A stretch of DNA of 64,000 bases, from assembly GCF_965363235.1 (NCBI RefSeq), contig NC_134849.1, positions 18,192,863 to 18,256,862 on the forward strand, given 5' to 3'. The DNA is from Mytilus galloprovincialis. Its lineage: Eukaryota > Mollusca > Bivalvia > Mytilida > Mytilidae. This document shows, in pieces, positions 50,301-62,000 of the stretch (position 1 is its first letter; each line of letters begins with the position of its first letter). The notes beneath the pieces were generated by a model. It was not told where the DNA came from. It made no database searches and worked only from the letters and a program-made list of their open reading frames with translations. The position numbers and the translations under genes were made by a program.

Positions 50301-50812
50301 CCATTAAAATCACCACAAATCAGGACTAGATTATGGCTACTATAAAGATACACTTGTGATCGAAGATGGTCGTAAAATTCCTGAGCAATGTTGCCCCTAC
50401 TTGACCGTTCCGGTTGCAGGTAACACACACACAGATAAAGCATAAAGTTTTGGTCATGTTTGCATTTCAAATTAATCCATAGAATATCATCTCTACTATT
50501 GTCAACAATATCGACGTCAAAATTGTCAAGTATACAGTTCTTAATTAAAAATCCTATTCCACCACTACCCCTCCACGCTTTGTTCGAAAGAATTCGCCTA
50601 TTACAACCTATCCACTTATACCCATCTAGTTCGATAGCTTCATTGTCTTTTAGATGGGTCTCAGAAATGCCATACACATCACAATTTAAAGAAGTTAAAA
50701 TATTTTCCCTTAAAAGTCTGCCATTTTCATTTTGTCGTTTAACGTACCAGCAGTTGCAGTTCCAACTACCAATTGTCAGTTTTGCATCGGTCTCATTTGA
50801 CTGGCATGCATA
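47349..50812 (-). pseudogene. LINE ORF2 (endonuclease and reverse transcriptase), broken
   Basis: It continues in the ORF1 frame from 50812: IGSWNCN at the start, then VYGISETHLKDNE, GSGGIGFLIKN and LVLICGDFNGRIG, the hallmarks of an APE-type endonuclease. A frameshift lies near 50175-50180 and another near 49003. RT pieces include DKAVGIDNLPNEILK, DYRSISLMSTVAKTF, SGVRQGDNLAPTLFALFID (motif B) and YADDLVLIS (motif C). Between QNGFR and GNMYKVI (near 48808) roughly 45 residues are missing, including motif A with its catalytic aspartate. A TAA at 47730-47732 interrupts the C-terminal part, which then gives CKMCNSGSIEDEQHFILYC, a zinc-binding-like tail. The stop codon is at 47349. Confidence 0.8.
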
Positions 50813-51622
50813 TTAGTCTGATTTTTCAACAACACGACCACCCCGGAATTCCAAATTTGAAATTGATTTGATGATTCGCCGAAGGTTCGCCTCTTGCATT
50901 CGTTCATGACGTGAACGGTCCGTTTCAATGTATAAAGTTTTGTAGTCTTCCGTATCTTTTAGCTTCCGTTTGTTCCGAAGAACATCGATGCGTTCTTTTC
51001 CATCAGAGAAAGTTACGAGAACGGTTTTTGATTGATTAGAATTGTTAGTTGTACCGTTATTTTTACCTCCGATCTTCTGAACATCAACCACTTTAAAGTC
51101 TAGTCCTATGGCATTTAAAACACCGTTAACATACGCCTTAAGACTTTCCATGTCCGAAGTGTCATGGGTTATATTTTTAAATACCAATTTGTGTTGTGAG
51201 CTGTTTTCGTTAATTGCCGATTGTGTGGTGTTTTTAACATGTAAATCTGATTCATATTTTAACATTTTATTTTCCAATGTTCTGATCTTATTATCAACTT
51301 TAGCAAATTCCATTGACATTTCATCTTTCAAAGATTGTATACCTTTGCTTATCTCATGTGTGAATTTTGTTTCCATGTTCGTCATTCTTTGCTCCAAGGA
51401 TGTTCTTAAAGAATCTTGGTTCTGTTTAATACTCATCATTAATTTATATAAATCATTTGTTGATACATTTTGGTCTGAGTTTTGTTCGGACATTATTGAC
51501 TGAGAAGGTTGGATAGGAACAGAGTACGATTTTGTGTTCAATCTTTTGGGCGAAGGACGGACAAAATCACAATCAGAGTCGGAAGAACTTTGCCTTGGTC
51601 TTCGTGGAGGATATCTTGACAT
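50813..51622 (-). CDS. LINE ORF1 protein (coiled coil plus RRM-like domain)
   Basis: 269 residues, intact. The N-terminal part is basic and serine-rich (MSRYPPRRPRQSSSDSD). About residues 55-135 are heptad-like (SLEQRMTNMETKF, FAKVDNKIRTLENKMLKYE), a likely coiled coil for trimer or dimer assembly. About 145-220 read like an RRM, with LVFKNI and KTVLVTFS as RNP2- and RNP1-like strands. A basic C-terminal helix (RSRHERMQEANLRRIIKSI) follows. This matches the known layout of LINE ORF1 RNA-binding proteins. The stop is a single TAA, after which the same frame stays open into ORF2. Confidence 0.78.
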   Translation of the reverse strand: MSRYPPRRPRQSSSDSDCDFVRPSPKRLNTKSYSVPIQPSQSIMSEQNSDQNVSTNDLYKLMMSIKQNQDSLRTSLEQRMTNMETKFTHEISKGIQSLKDEMSMEFAKVDNKIRTLENKMLKYESDLHVKNTTQSAINENSSQHKLVFKNITHDTSDMESLKAYVNGVLNAIGLDFKVVDVQKIGGKNNGTTNNSNQSKTVLVTFSDGKERIDVLRNKRKLKDTEDYKTLYIETDRSRHERMQEANLRRIIKSISNLEFRGGRVVEKSD

Positions 51623-51796
51623 AGAGTGTTATGGTTGTTTGGTGTATGTATACTTTCCCTAATAACTATTTATCACAATATTCTGGTTTTTAACTGGTTA
51701 GCAAATCCAGATCAGAAGATTTTTCCAATAATCTATCACATTTCTTTCAGTGAAAAATTCAAACGTCCATCTTGTTTAAACGTCACATTATATATA

Positions 51797-51972
51797 CATT
51801 ATAGATAGAGATAATTGTAAGCAGCAAGAATGTTCAGTAAAGTAAGACGTACAAACACATCACAATTACCAAAACACAATTTTGTCATGAATCCATCTGC
51901 TCAATCCTTTGTTTAATATTCACATAGACCAAGGTGAGCGACACAGGCTCTTTAGAGCCTCTAGTTTTAGCA
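51797..51972 (+). repeat. Repeat RF, right-hand piece beside the LINE
   Basis: Ends 'aaggtgagcgacacaggctc' and 'tttagagcctctag', the same terminus as RF at about 26960-27000. It shows that the LINE landed in or next to an RF copy. Confidence 0.6.
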
Positions 51973-52839
51973 GTGACTGTTTCCATATTTTATGTCACAA
52001 CACATTAAATGTTTTACTACCATATATGATCATGTACGCATTAGGGTCGAATCTATATCGATCGCAATTAGATACGTTAGTGAATGGTACTTAATATACA
52101 TTTATGACTTCCAAAATAAGAGTGACGCATCGGAAAACAATGAACAGCAAATCACTTGAGTTACGAAACGTTAAGGTCATTGGTATCAATGAAATTAACT
52201 CCAAGTTGTTGTAGTCCATGATCAGTGTAAACTTCATACATAGTTATCAAAGGCACACCTAACTGCGACATAGCTTAGCGAAAGGTCGTGCGACATAATC
52301 AGTCAAACAAACTTTATTAGATTAACTCTCTAAGGAACGATCGTTTTCATTGGTCAATTCAAACCTTCGACCTCCCACCTGCAAAAATAGAACACACGTA
52401 CTATAACGTTGAATTGACTGATAAATATTCACGTAGCTGGTCAAGGTCGTTTAAAGCTTCCACCGTCGTATTCGCATACATGATTCCAAGCACCATTCTA
52501 GCTTTTATAAATGTGCATGTAAAATTCATTGGTTTTATAATTTTCTGCAATTGGTAGTAAAGTTCAAACTTTAAAATCTTAACAGTTTTGACATCTAAAT
52601 ATTCAATTTAAATGTCTCCTCAAGATCAAGGGATGACATCAAAAGTTCAATGTAGGATAAAAAAAAGAACTCAATTCACTTATTTTTTTCATTTACTCCC
52701 CCAAGTTGCTTATCATGCCTGTTCTTTTACTCAATGGACTCGATGAATTAACGTTGTACTTGAAAAATGAAATCGTACTTTACTACAAACACTTTTTATA
52801 TTCTTTGCCAAGCTTTAGGTATTCGACAAAGGATAAGCA
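51973..52839. other. Unassigned stretch, no gene seen
   Basis: No open frame, repeat shared in the window or structured motif recognised between the LINE-flanking repeat and the RE repeat. Confidence 0.45.
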
Positions 52840-53480
52840 TTTTTATGCCCCACCTACGATAGTAGATGGGCATTATGTTTTCTGGTCTGTGCCTCAGTTC
52901 GTCCGTGCGTGCGTCCGTCTGTCCGTCCGTCCGTCCGTTCAGGTTAAAGTTTTTGGTCAAGGTAGTTTTTGATGAAGCTGAAGTCCAATCAACTTGAAAC
53001 TTAGTACACTTGTTGCTTATGATATGATCTTTTTAATTTCAAAGTCAAATGAGACTTCTGACCCGCATTTCACGGTCCACTGAACATAGAAAATGAAAGT
53101 GGGAGTTTCAGGTTAAAGTTTTTGGTCAAGGTAGTTTTTGATGAAGCTGAAGTCTAATCAACTTGAAACTTAGTAAACTTGTTGCTTATGATATGATCTT
53201 TCTAATTTTAATGCCAAATTAGACTTATGACCCCAATTTCACGGTTCACTATACATAGAAAATGAAAGTGGGAGTTTCAGGTTAATGTTTTTGGCCAAGG
53301 TAGTTTTTGATGAAATTGAAGTCCAATCAAGTTGAAACTTATTACATATGTTCCCTATAATATAATCTTTCTTATTTTAATGCTAAATTAGATTATTACC
53401 CAATTTTTACAGTCCATGGAACATGGAAAAGGATAGTGCAAGTGGGGCATCCGTGTACTTTGGACACATTCTTGTTTTTT
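52840..53480 (-). repeat. Dispersed repeat family RE, three internal units
   Basis: Reverse-oriented copy with a 'gtccgtccgtccgtccgttc' run at about 52910-52940 and three tandem internal units of about 180 bp. Copies with one, two and three units in the same window show that unit number varies. Confidence 0.75.
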
Positions 53481-53689
53481 CTCATTCCGTTTACTTGAAA
53501 AAAAAGTCCCGAATTTGTAAGTAAATTCATAACATATGACCAACCATGCTTTGTTAAGAAAAAACGGAGATTGCCAATCATGGTACATGGGATGATTAAA
53601 TGTAGTTTATAAACTCCAACGATATACTTCCTGAGGTTTTGCTATTCTCGGTTAAAAAACGAACGTAAATTATATATTGTAAATATTAG

Positions 53690-53880
53690 ACCGTTGGTTT
53701 TCTCGTTTGAATGGTTTTACTCTAGTAATTTTGGGGCCCTTTATAGCTTGTTGTTCAGTGTGAGCCAAGCTAGGCTTCGTTTTGAAGGCCGTACATTGAC
53801 CTATAATGGTTTACTTTTATAAATTGTTATTTGGATGGAGAGTTGTCTCATTGGCACTCACACCACATCTTCCTATATCT
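53690..53880 (-). repeat. Dispersed repeat family RB
   Basis: Reverse complement of the copy at 45400-45620, ending 'cacaccacatcttcctatat'. Confidence 0.72.
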
Positions 53881-54184
53881 ATGTAAATAAAAAACAAACA
53901 GTTTAAAAAAAAAGTGTTTATTTATTAAACCATTTAGATATGTATTGATAAAAAGTTGAGTTTCTTCTTGTATATGCATTTAGTCATCCTTAATTTCTTG
54001 ATATTTTGTTTATCAGTTTATCATACACGTTTCGTTATGTATTTCATTTTAAATACGAATACATAGTAGAATACTTTAGCGGATAGTTCAACAATGTTAT
54101 GCAGCTCTATTCTTACAGTATAAAATTTAAAGATAAATGTTCATCCATTTAAAATCGTAAACAGTACATTTATATTTAAAAAAT

Positions 54185-54345
54185 AAGATGTGATATGATT
54201 GCCAATGAGACAACTCTCTACAAAAGACCAAAATGACACAAAAATTAACAACTATAGGTCACCGTACGGCTTACAATAATGAGCAAAGCCCATACCGCAT
54301 AGTCAACTATATAAGGCCCCGAAATGACAATTTAAAACAATTCAA
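54185..54345 (+). repeat. Dispersed repeat family RB
   Basis: Closest to the 31995 copy ('taggtcaccgtacggc', 'aaagcccataccgcatagtc'), so the family has at least two subfamilies in this window. Confidence 0.7.
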
Positions 54346-55149
54346 ACGATAATTGTTCCTTATAAACTACGACATTTCTCACAAGTGATAATTCAATATT
54401 CAGTTCCACACATGCAAAAGAAATAATCTTCGCCGATGTAACATTTCAATTTATTACAACAACATATGCCTTCACTGAATTCATTCAGGTGCACACATGA
54501 TACGATTAAGGTTATTTTGTTTATATCTTTGGGGGACAATTTCCTCCGTTTATGATACGCTTATAGCTACTGTGTGTATGTTTTATAGCATGAAAATAAT
54601 AAGAGGAATGTCAGTGCAACCCATCATTAATTATTGTAATGGATCAGTATTATGAGATACTTATTATAAGTGACTACGACATTGTTAGGATTATAACCTA
54701 TCGTCAGTATGAAAGAAATTAAAAGTGGTTCATATATTCATCCGTATAAAAGCGGCACATGTATTTTATTTTATCCTTATATTTCTCATCATGCCGGGTA
54801 CAAGATAATTGAGTTGCTGCATGCTAAAGAACTTAGAATATTACTTTATACAAAATATCAGTATAATATTTCGACCCCACTATTTGAAGTTAACAAAACA
54901 TTTATTTAATTCTTTTGACCAAAGGTTTGTAAACTATACAAATCATTGGTTTTTACGTTCGTAGTAACATAGTAAATTCCATTGTCGGTCACCTGTGTCA
55001 ATTCACGTGCACACTGACTACATTGCTGTTGTATTTGAATCCTTCGGCCAATGAAATGAGACGTTACAAGTTGTTTGTTTATGATACGCCAGAATGTTAT
55101 CAATTACTATCAAACACTAAACTTTATTGCATATAACTGTATCATGATT
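54346..55149. other. Unassigned stretch, no gene seen
   Basis: Only short chance frames (54709-54909, 54906-55103). Nothing recognised. Confidence 0.4.
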
Positions 55150-55345
55150 ATAATTTAGGACGCCAGACTCGCAATTCTTCTACACAAGAATCAGTGACGC
55201 TGAGATCAAAATAGTTATAAAGCCAAACAAGTTCAAAGTTGAAGAGCATTGAGGACCCAAAATTCCAAAAAGTTGGGCCAAATACGGCAAAGGTAATCTT
55301 TTCCTGGGATAAGAAAATCCTTAGTTTTTCGAAAAATTATATTAT
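55150..55345 (-). repeat. Dispersed repeat family RC
   Basis: Opposite orientation to the 43205 copy ('gttgaagagcattgaggacc'). Confidence 0.65.
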
Positions 55346-55922
55346 TTTCCTTTTAATGTACACCATACATCAAACCGCATCAATAAAAATTAACTGCATT
55401 AAAGTTTTTTTACAGAACAAATGTGATCTACGAAATTTCGATTTCAATGAAAACAAATAGCAAAGAATGTGTAAACCAAACTATCATCTCGATTTCTAGA
55501 ATTATTCACTATTGTATGATGCACCAGAATACTATTTATAAAACATCATTTCGATTTGCACCATTCACCATTCAAGTTACATTAAACACGTTTTCCTAGT
55601 AAGTTTACATAATTAAAGGGCCATAACTGTCCATGTTACTTTTGTGCGAAAAAACTTGATATCATGGAAAATAAATTGTAGTTTGCATTGGACCAAGTTA
55701 TAACATACCAGCTACCTGGTATGACAGATCCGTACAGATGATATTGTTATTCGATTCAAATGACAACAATTTGCCTTCAAAACTTTAAGGTCATAATAAC
55801 TATATTACATTCTGTAATCTAATAAATATGTTGTATATGAAATAGATGATTGATTTAGTTTTTTTTCCTTCGCGTGTTTTCATATACTCTAACAATAACT
55901 GAAATACAGTGAGTAAATACAA

Positions 55923-55928
55923 TTTATT
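55923..55928 (-). promoter_or_regulatory. Candidate poly(A) signal of the second cadherin-like gene
   Basis: AATAAA on the minus strand, about 100 bp past the stop at 56030. Chance occurrence cannot be excluded. Confidence 0.4.
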
Positions 55929-56029
55929 ATAAAGATCGTTCTTTTTATCAATGTATAGATGAATTGAAACCCAAATAGTGCATAAGATATTCCAACATTT
56001 ACATTGTACTGGTCTGTAGATAGTAAATT

Positions 56030-59000
56030 TCAGAGCTGTGCCGATTGGTTGCTATTTACTTCCTTGTCAACGGTTGACAACCATTTATTAGGATCACCTC
56101 CTTGACTATTGCTGTATGTTTGTTCATAAATTCTTTCATCCCGACTGTTGTTTCGACTTTTTAGTTTAGTTGAAGGATCTTTTCCAGTAATGTAAACTGA
56201 AGAATAGATACAAATATTTATTTTCCAAAACATTAATGAACATAAGATATTGCTAAATATTTTTTCGATACCTACTTTTAGTCTAGTATTTTATCTACGT
56301 GGTCGTTCGTTTTCTATATTGTGTGTTGAGTGTGAGTTCACATTGCTACAAGACGTGTCACGGTACTTTTCTAGCCCAAATTCATGTATTTAGTTTTCAT
56401 TTTATATTTGTTATTCGCATCGGATTTTGTCTAATGCTTAGTTCATGTCTGTGTGTGTTATATTTTAATGTTGTGTTTCTGTTGTTTCGTTGTTCTCCTT
56501 TTATATTTCTTGCGTTTACCTCAGTTTAAGTTTGTAACCCAAATTTGTTTTTTTTCTATCGATTTATGAGTTTCGAACAGCGGCATACAACTATTGCCTT
56601 TATTTGTAGAATGTTGTTGATTTTTTGATATTTTTTGTATGTTTTTTGTGATGGCTTTTTGCCAGGTATTATAAATTTGAATATCACTTTGGGATCTCCC
56701 TCATTTCCTTATTTTGACTTTGCTTGTGTAAAATAAACTTTTCTTATTTTAACAAAGCCATACTGGTAATCATACAGCTTCTTCGTATCATTTATAATAA
56801 TATTTATCTTTGATCAGAGTGTCGTTGGTTTGTTTCCGTAAAATCATATTTCTTGTAAATCTTGGAGTTTTACACACTCTTGTAATATCAGAACGTTTTA
56901 CTTACATCTGTCTTGTATGAAAACTTAATTAACATTTGATTTTCTTTGTTTAGAGTATTTCGTAAAGATTTATTTTTCTTTAAATTCCTGTTACAAAGTT
57001 TTGATTTTTTCGTAAAACTAAGGATTTTTTTGTCCCAAGAAAAGATTACCTTAGTCGTATTTTGCACAACTTTTTGGAATTTTGGGTCCTCAATGCTCTT
57101 CAACTTTGTACTTGTTTGGCCTTATAACTATTTTTGATCTTAGCGTCACTGATGAGTCTTTTGTAGACGAAACGTGCGTCTGAAGTATTAAATTATAATC
57201 CTTGTACCTTTGATTTGGCTTATGTCTTTATTGCGTTAATAAACTGTTGTTTCATAGACTTATATATATTGCGAAAAAAAATGTTTTCGCTAGGAAAATG
57301 TTTACTAGACTACCTCTTTCGTCTGCTGGTTCCCCCAACAGTATACCTCTTGGCAGCGGCATTGCTTCCATCGGTGTGTATACTGGCGGTGGCAGTGGTG
57401 GCGTTTTTACTTTTGGTTTAGGTGGCTTTGGTTTTCGTTTACTAGAAAAGACATAAAGTGCTGTTTTTTTTTCAAAACGTACAATATACGTGTTCATCAT
57501 ATACAATTATTATGTTATAAAAATAACAAAAATACAGAGCTCCAGAGAAAATTCAAAACGAAGAGTTCAATGTCAAATGGCAAAATCAAAAGCTTTTTTA
57601 AAACACATCAAACGAATGGAAAACAACTGTCAATTCCCTAGTGGGGTAGTTTTTAAAGCAACAACAACACAACAAAGCGATGAAAAATAACGACTTTTGT
57701 TTTGTCAATATAAAAACCAATAAATTATAATGACGCAATATCTTGGAAGTCATGGTTTCTGTATTAGACTTGTTGAAATAATAGATAGTACGATTATGTC
57801 AGTTCTCAATCTCTAACCATTCAGTAATTGTGCACTTGTTTGTGTGCTTAAAATTCATTTATAAAAGAGGCAACAGTAGTTAACGTACAAACAAAGCTCG
57901 TAAATGCATTTAGAATACACAAAAGAAGATAAATATCATATAATATTGATATATGTACATTAACACAGTCAGATACTATATTTTGAGTCTTTTATTTTAT
58001 ACCAGTTAAGGAGAACTATATTTCTATGTATCCAGCTACAGTCTTGTATTGTCAAAGGTTTTGTTCGTGGTCTTCCTTCGTGAAAAATGTGTAACACGCA
58101 ATAAAAAATTAAACTATTCGAAAGGAGATTTCCTTAATGTAAATATTTTGCAAATAACTTAAGAATCCTGTCTTACATATAGCATGTATAAGGCAGGGAC
58201 ATTTTAAAAGTTAATACGCTAAAAGAGAAAAGACACTTACCAGCAATTGCATTTTGGCCTATTGCACGTTGGTAATGTAAAATAACTGAATAACAAGCAA
58301 CCAATCAAAAGAATTACAACTATTCCTCCTACAACACCGAATGATAGAAGTGATGTATTCACTATATCTTCTGTATACCGTAATGGCGTCTCGGTAGTGG
58401 TTGTAGTGGTTGTAGGCGCGGGAATAGTTACTTGTATTGTCGCTGTTCCTATGAGACCACCAGTATCTGTAGCTAACATGAGAACATCAAATGTTGCTCC
58501 ATTGTCATATATACTGAAATCACTTTTAATATATACACTTCCGTTGTTTAATACACCAAAAAGTTCGGCACTTCCGTTGAACGTTTGAACAAGTGAATAA
58601 TAAAATGTACCATGTTCTGTTAGGTCACTGTCAGTGGCTGTTATGGTAATTATTATTGTACCAATTATATCATAACTATATACCGTTACTGGATACTGTC
58701 GCAATGGTGCCCACGGTGAATATGGAAAGAATGGGGTATATTCATTAACGTATCTGATATTGACTGCTATTTGACACGTGTCAGTTAAACCATCGATATC
58801 AGTGACGTTTACTATGCAACTAATATCTGTCGGAGTTCCTTCAATATCAAGATCATATCCGTCTCTGAAACTTATCTGTCCGGTGTTGTTATTAATTGAT
58901 AACCTAGACGTGTTTGTACCACAGTCGATAAAGTATTCGTGAACATCCCCATCTCTTGCAACATCTGGGTCATAAACATGATACCTTGTCAAGGGAAATG

Positions 59001-62000
59001 ATAGACTTTCCTATAATGCAAGTAAAATCGAGTTAAAACAAATATTTACAACTCTTTAACATGTTTAATATGTTTTGGTATATTTGATTTTAGACAAACA
59101 AGCTGAATATTTTTCAATCTATTGTTTTCCCCTTTCGGTCTTAGACCGTATTAAATGCACGTTAAGATATTACGTTGCGTTATCTACAGCAGCCAGTTTT
59201 TTTTACTAAATAGGACACGTTGTTTTTCTTTCCTATATCAGTGTAGCTCGAATCAAACCTGTGGACGGTCAAACCACAGATTACAATTTTGTCTTTAAAT
59301 ACTGTTTCCTTGTGAAAATTAAAAATATGTCAACCACCATATATTATTCAAATAGTATTGATATTCAAAATAGCTATGTAATGTTTAAGGCTTTTTAAAG
59401 TGTGAAAGTGCATCTCTAACTCATATATACTAGGCGGATAATTGTTAATGCGTTGATGAGTTTATTTGCACGCGTTCCGCCTTCACAAGGAGTAGAATGA
59501 TGTAGTAAACAAAAATACCGAACTCCTATGCATACACAAAACGTAAGTCCTTTATCGAATGGCAAATTCAACAGATTAATCGCATCTACCGAAAAAAGAA
59601 CAACTGTCAAATTCCTGACATTTTACAGGCATTTCCCTATTTAGAAATGGTGGCTTAATTCTAGTTTTATAGCTAGCTAAAACTCATTGAGAATCAAACA
59701 ATTTCAAAAATGAAAAAAAAAAACATATACGACTTAGAATGAAATGTGGATCAGATGAACCATAAAAACATGATTGAAAAAAGTCAAATAAATATGGGCA
59801 TATGTACAAAAGAGTATGGCATAACACGTTTGAGTAATTTAGCCCAAACGGTTTTGTATACACTATGTGATAAATAAACCATAATCTGAGAAAAATATTG
59901 AAATGTTATATTTTCCACTGTTACGCAATTACTAGTTCTTTGAAATTGTGGTTTGTGTACGCTTGTTTGCGTTTGGTAGTTTTCCAGATTATGCCATTGC
60001 TTTATCGTGTTTTTTTTTTCAAGTTATGAGTTTGAATATCCCTTTGTGATCTTATGCCTCTCTATGGTACACTTACGTTGCTTTCATCTCTAGATATCGA
60101 GTAATGAGTCTGAGAAAATGAGGGCGCCTCGTTCTGATTTTTAATTTTAATCGTCAGTAATTGTTCGTCGTGTTCTTTTGCATCTGTAACCATGACCCAT
60201 ACTTTTATCGACGTGGACTCGATGTAATCATAATCTATGTTGTGTACCGCCGAAGTCCAAATTACTCCATCTAGAATTTTTAAGTTAAGAAATAATATTA
60301 ATAACGATATATGTTACTGTTATAGCAATCAAATAATATATAGCAAAACTTATATTTCTTGTACGAAACCAAAGCAACACGAGCAATGACAATACTACGA
60401 CGGGTGCCACATGTGGAGCAGAATCTGCTTACCCTTCTGGAGAACTTGAGATCACCTCCAGGTTTTTGTTGGGTTCGTGTTGCTAAGTCTTTACTTTTCT
60501 ATGTTGTGTCCTGTGTACTAGTATTTGTCTGTTTGTCTTTTTATTGTTTAGTCATAGCGTTGTTAGCTTATTTTCAATCTATGAGTTTGGCTGTCCGTGT
60601 GGTATCTTTCACCCCTCCTTTACAAGTTTATTGAAAGTCATTTGTGCGTTATAACTTTGTAGTTATTTCATCGATGAACAAGTATTCATTTTGACTGTAT
60701 TTGTGTGTGCTTATCATACAGCAGCAGCATCTACACAAATAGGACAAACTTTGAATTAATTAAAAATGTATTTTAGAGTAAAAAATCAAGTGCTTAAAAG
60801 GTTGAAAATTAACATACATGCATGAAATGCCACTAAAATGTATGATCTAAGTACTCCTTAATAAATTAGATACATTTTACGAGGTTTGAAAAAGTTAGAA
60901 TAGTAACAACTTAAATTTAATAACAAAATTAAAATGTTTCAAAGCTTAGCACATTGAGTACTTAACTGTATGTCATTGGTTTTTAGATACAAACGGTAAT
61001 ATGTTACAGTATCATCTTAGTAAAAGCTAATACTAAAAGGTTAACTACATAAGCACGAATATAGTACTTAGATAGTGGCTGACTATTTGTTTTCATAATA
61101 CATGATTTCTATATGATTTCAAAACTTTGTAAATCAATCTAATTCAGTTAGTTTGCAAGTTATACTTTTAATAATAGAATGTAAATGAGTTGTGTATACG
61201 GTAGAAAAGTGATATTCTTGACTGAAATTATTACTTATTCGATTCAATATTATTCTAGAAAGTTTAAAAAAAATCATCATAACAAATGAGACCTTGTCTT
61301 TGATATTCTTAAGGTAGATACATGGTATACCACCATCTGGGATTGTACAATCACAGTAAAAAATCGGTCTAGTTATTTGCCTAAATCTGCAAATTTGGAG
61401 ACAGATTTGCAATTTAAAGGTTAGACTGTATAATAGTATAAGGAAAACTTGGTAATTCATTGTATAATACAAGACATTTAAACAAATATCATTTTTTTTG
61501 CTTTTAAAATCATTTTTTTTCAAATGAGCCATTTAAAGGAAGATAACTCTTTGAGTAAAAAAAATTATACTGGACTGATAGGGAATTTTTTTTCTTTTTA
61601 CTTGTAGCAAGAAAACAAGTTCGGTGACACCATTTTTTCATTTCATTTTCTTAAAATATATTACAAAACCTATCTTTTCACTATTTATTTTAAAATTCTA
61701 TCTCATTGAATTTTTTTTATGCACACAAATGTGTTTTTCCAATCTAACCAAATTTAGGCAATTTTCAACGACTCATAGCTTGAAAAATAGCACGGTGACC
61801 AATACTTTTTATTATATTTTTGAAAAGAGCATAGTAAAATTTTCATTTTGGCTAAGTATAAGAAAATTCTGTCTCAAAAAAAATTTACTTATGATCTACC
61901 TTAATTGCAATATTGAATGATAAAAGTGCACTTGTCTAAACCTGACATAAGGCAATATTTATGAATTTTCGGTGATTAAGACTTACCACTATCAATTGAA

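Larger units (their letters stand above)
47168..51796 (-). mobile_element. Near full-length LINE (APE-type), inactive
   Basis: 4.6 kb on the minus strand: a 5' leader (51623-51796), ORF1 (50813-51622), ORF2 with endonuclease and reverse transcriptase (47349-50812), a 3' UTR and a short ATTC-repeat tail (about 47170-47185). A 7-bp direct repeat, CATTATA, flanks it (47161-47167 and 51797-51803), a candidate target duplication. Protein features place it in the jockey/CR1/L2 group of LINEs; the exact clade is not settled. ORF2 is broken, so the copy cannot move by itself. It landed inside repeat RF, between the tail ends of the two cadherin-like genes. Confidence 0.82.

Noticed and set aside
50460-50816. 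Plus-strand open frame of 118 codons opposite the LINE endonuclease
   Set aside because: Shadow of the real LINE frame on the minus strand.
56888-57103. Minus-strand frame MKSIEDPKFQKVV..., also at 55239-55460 on the plus strand
   Set aside because: The same frame appears in several copies of dispersed repeat RC, with breaks in the others; treated as repeat sequence.
61134-61532. 132-codon minus-strand frame
   Set aside because: No family resemblance, low-complexity composition, and it crosses the border of a TTAA-flanked MITE.
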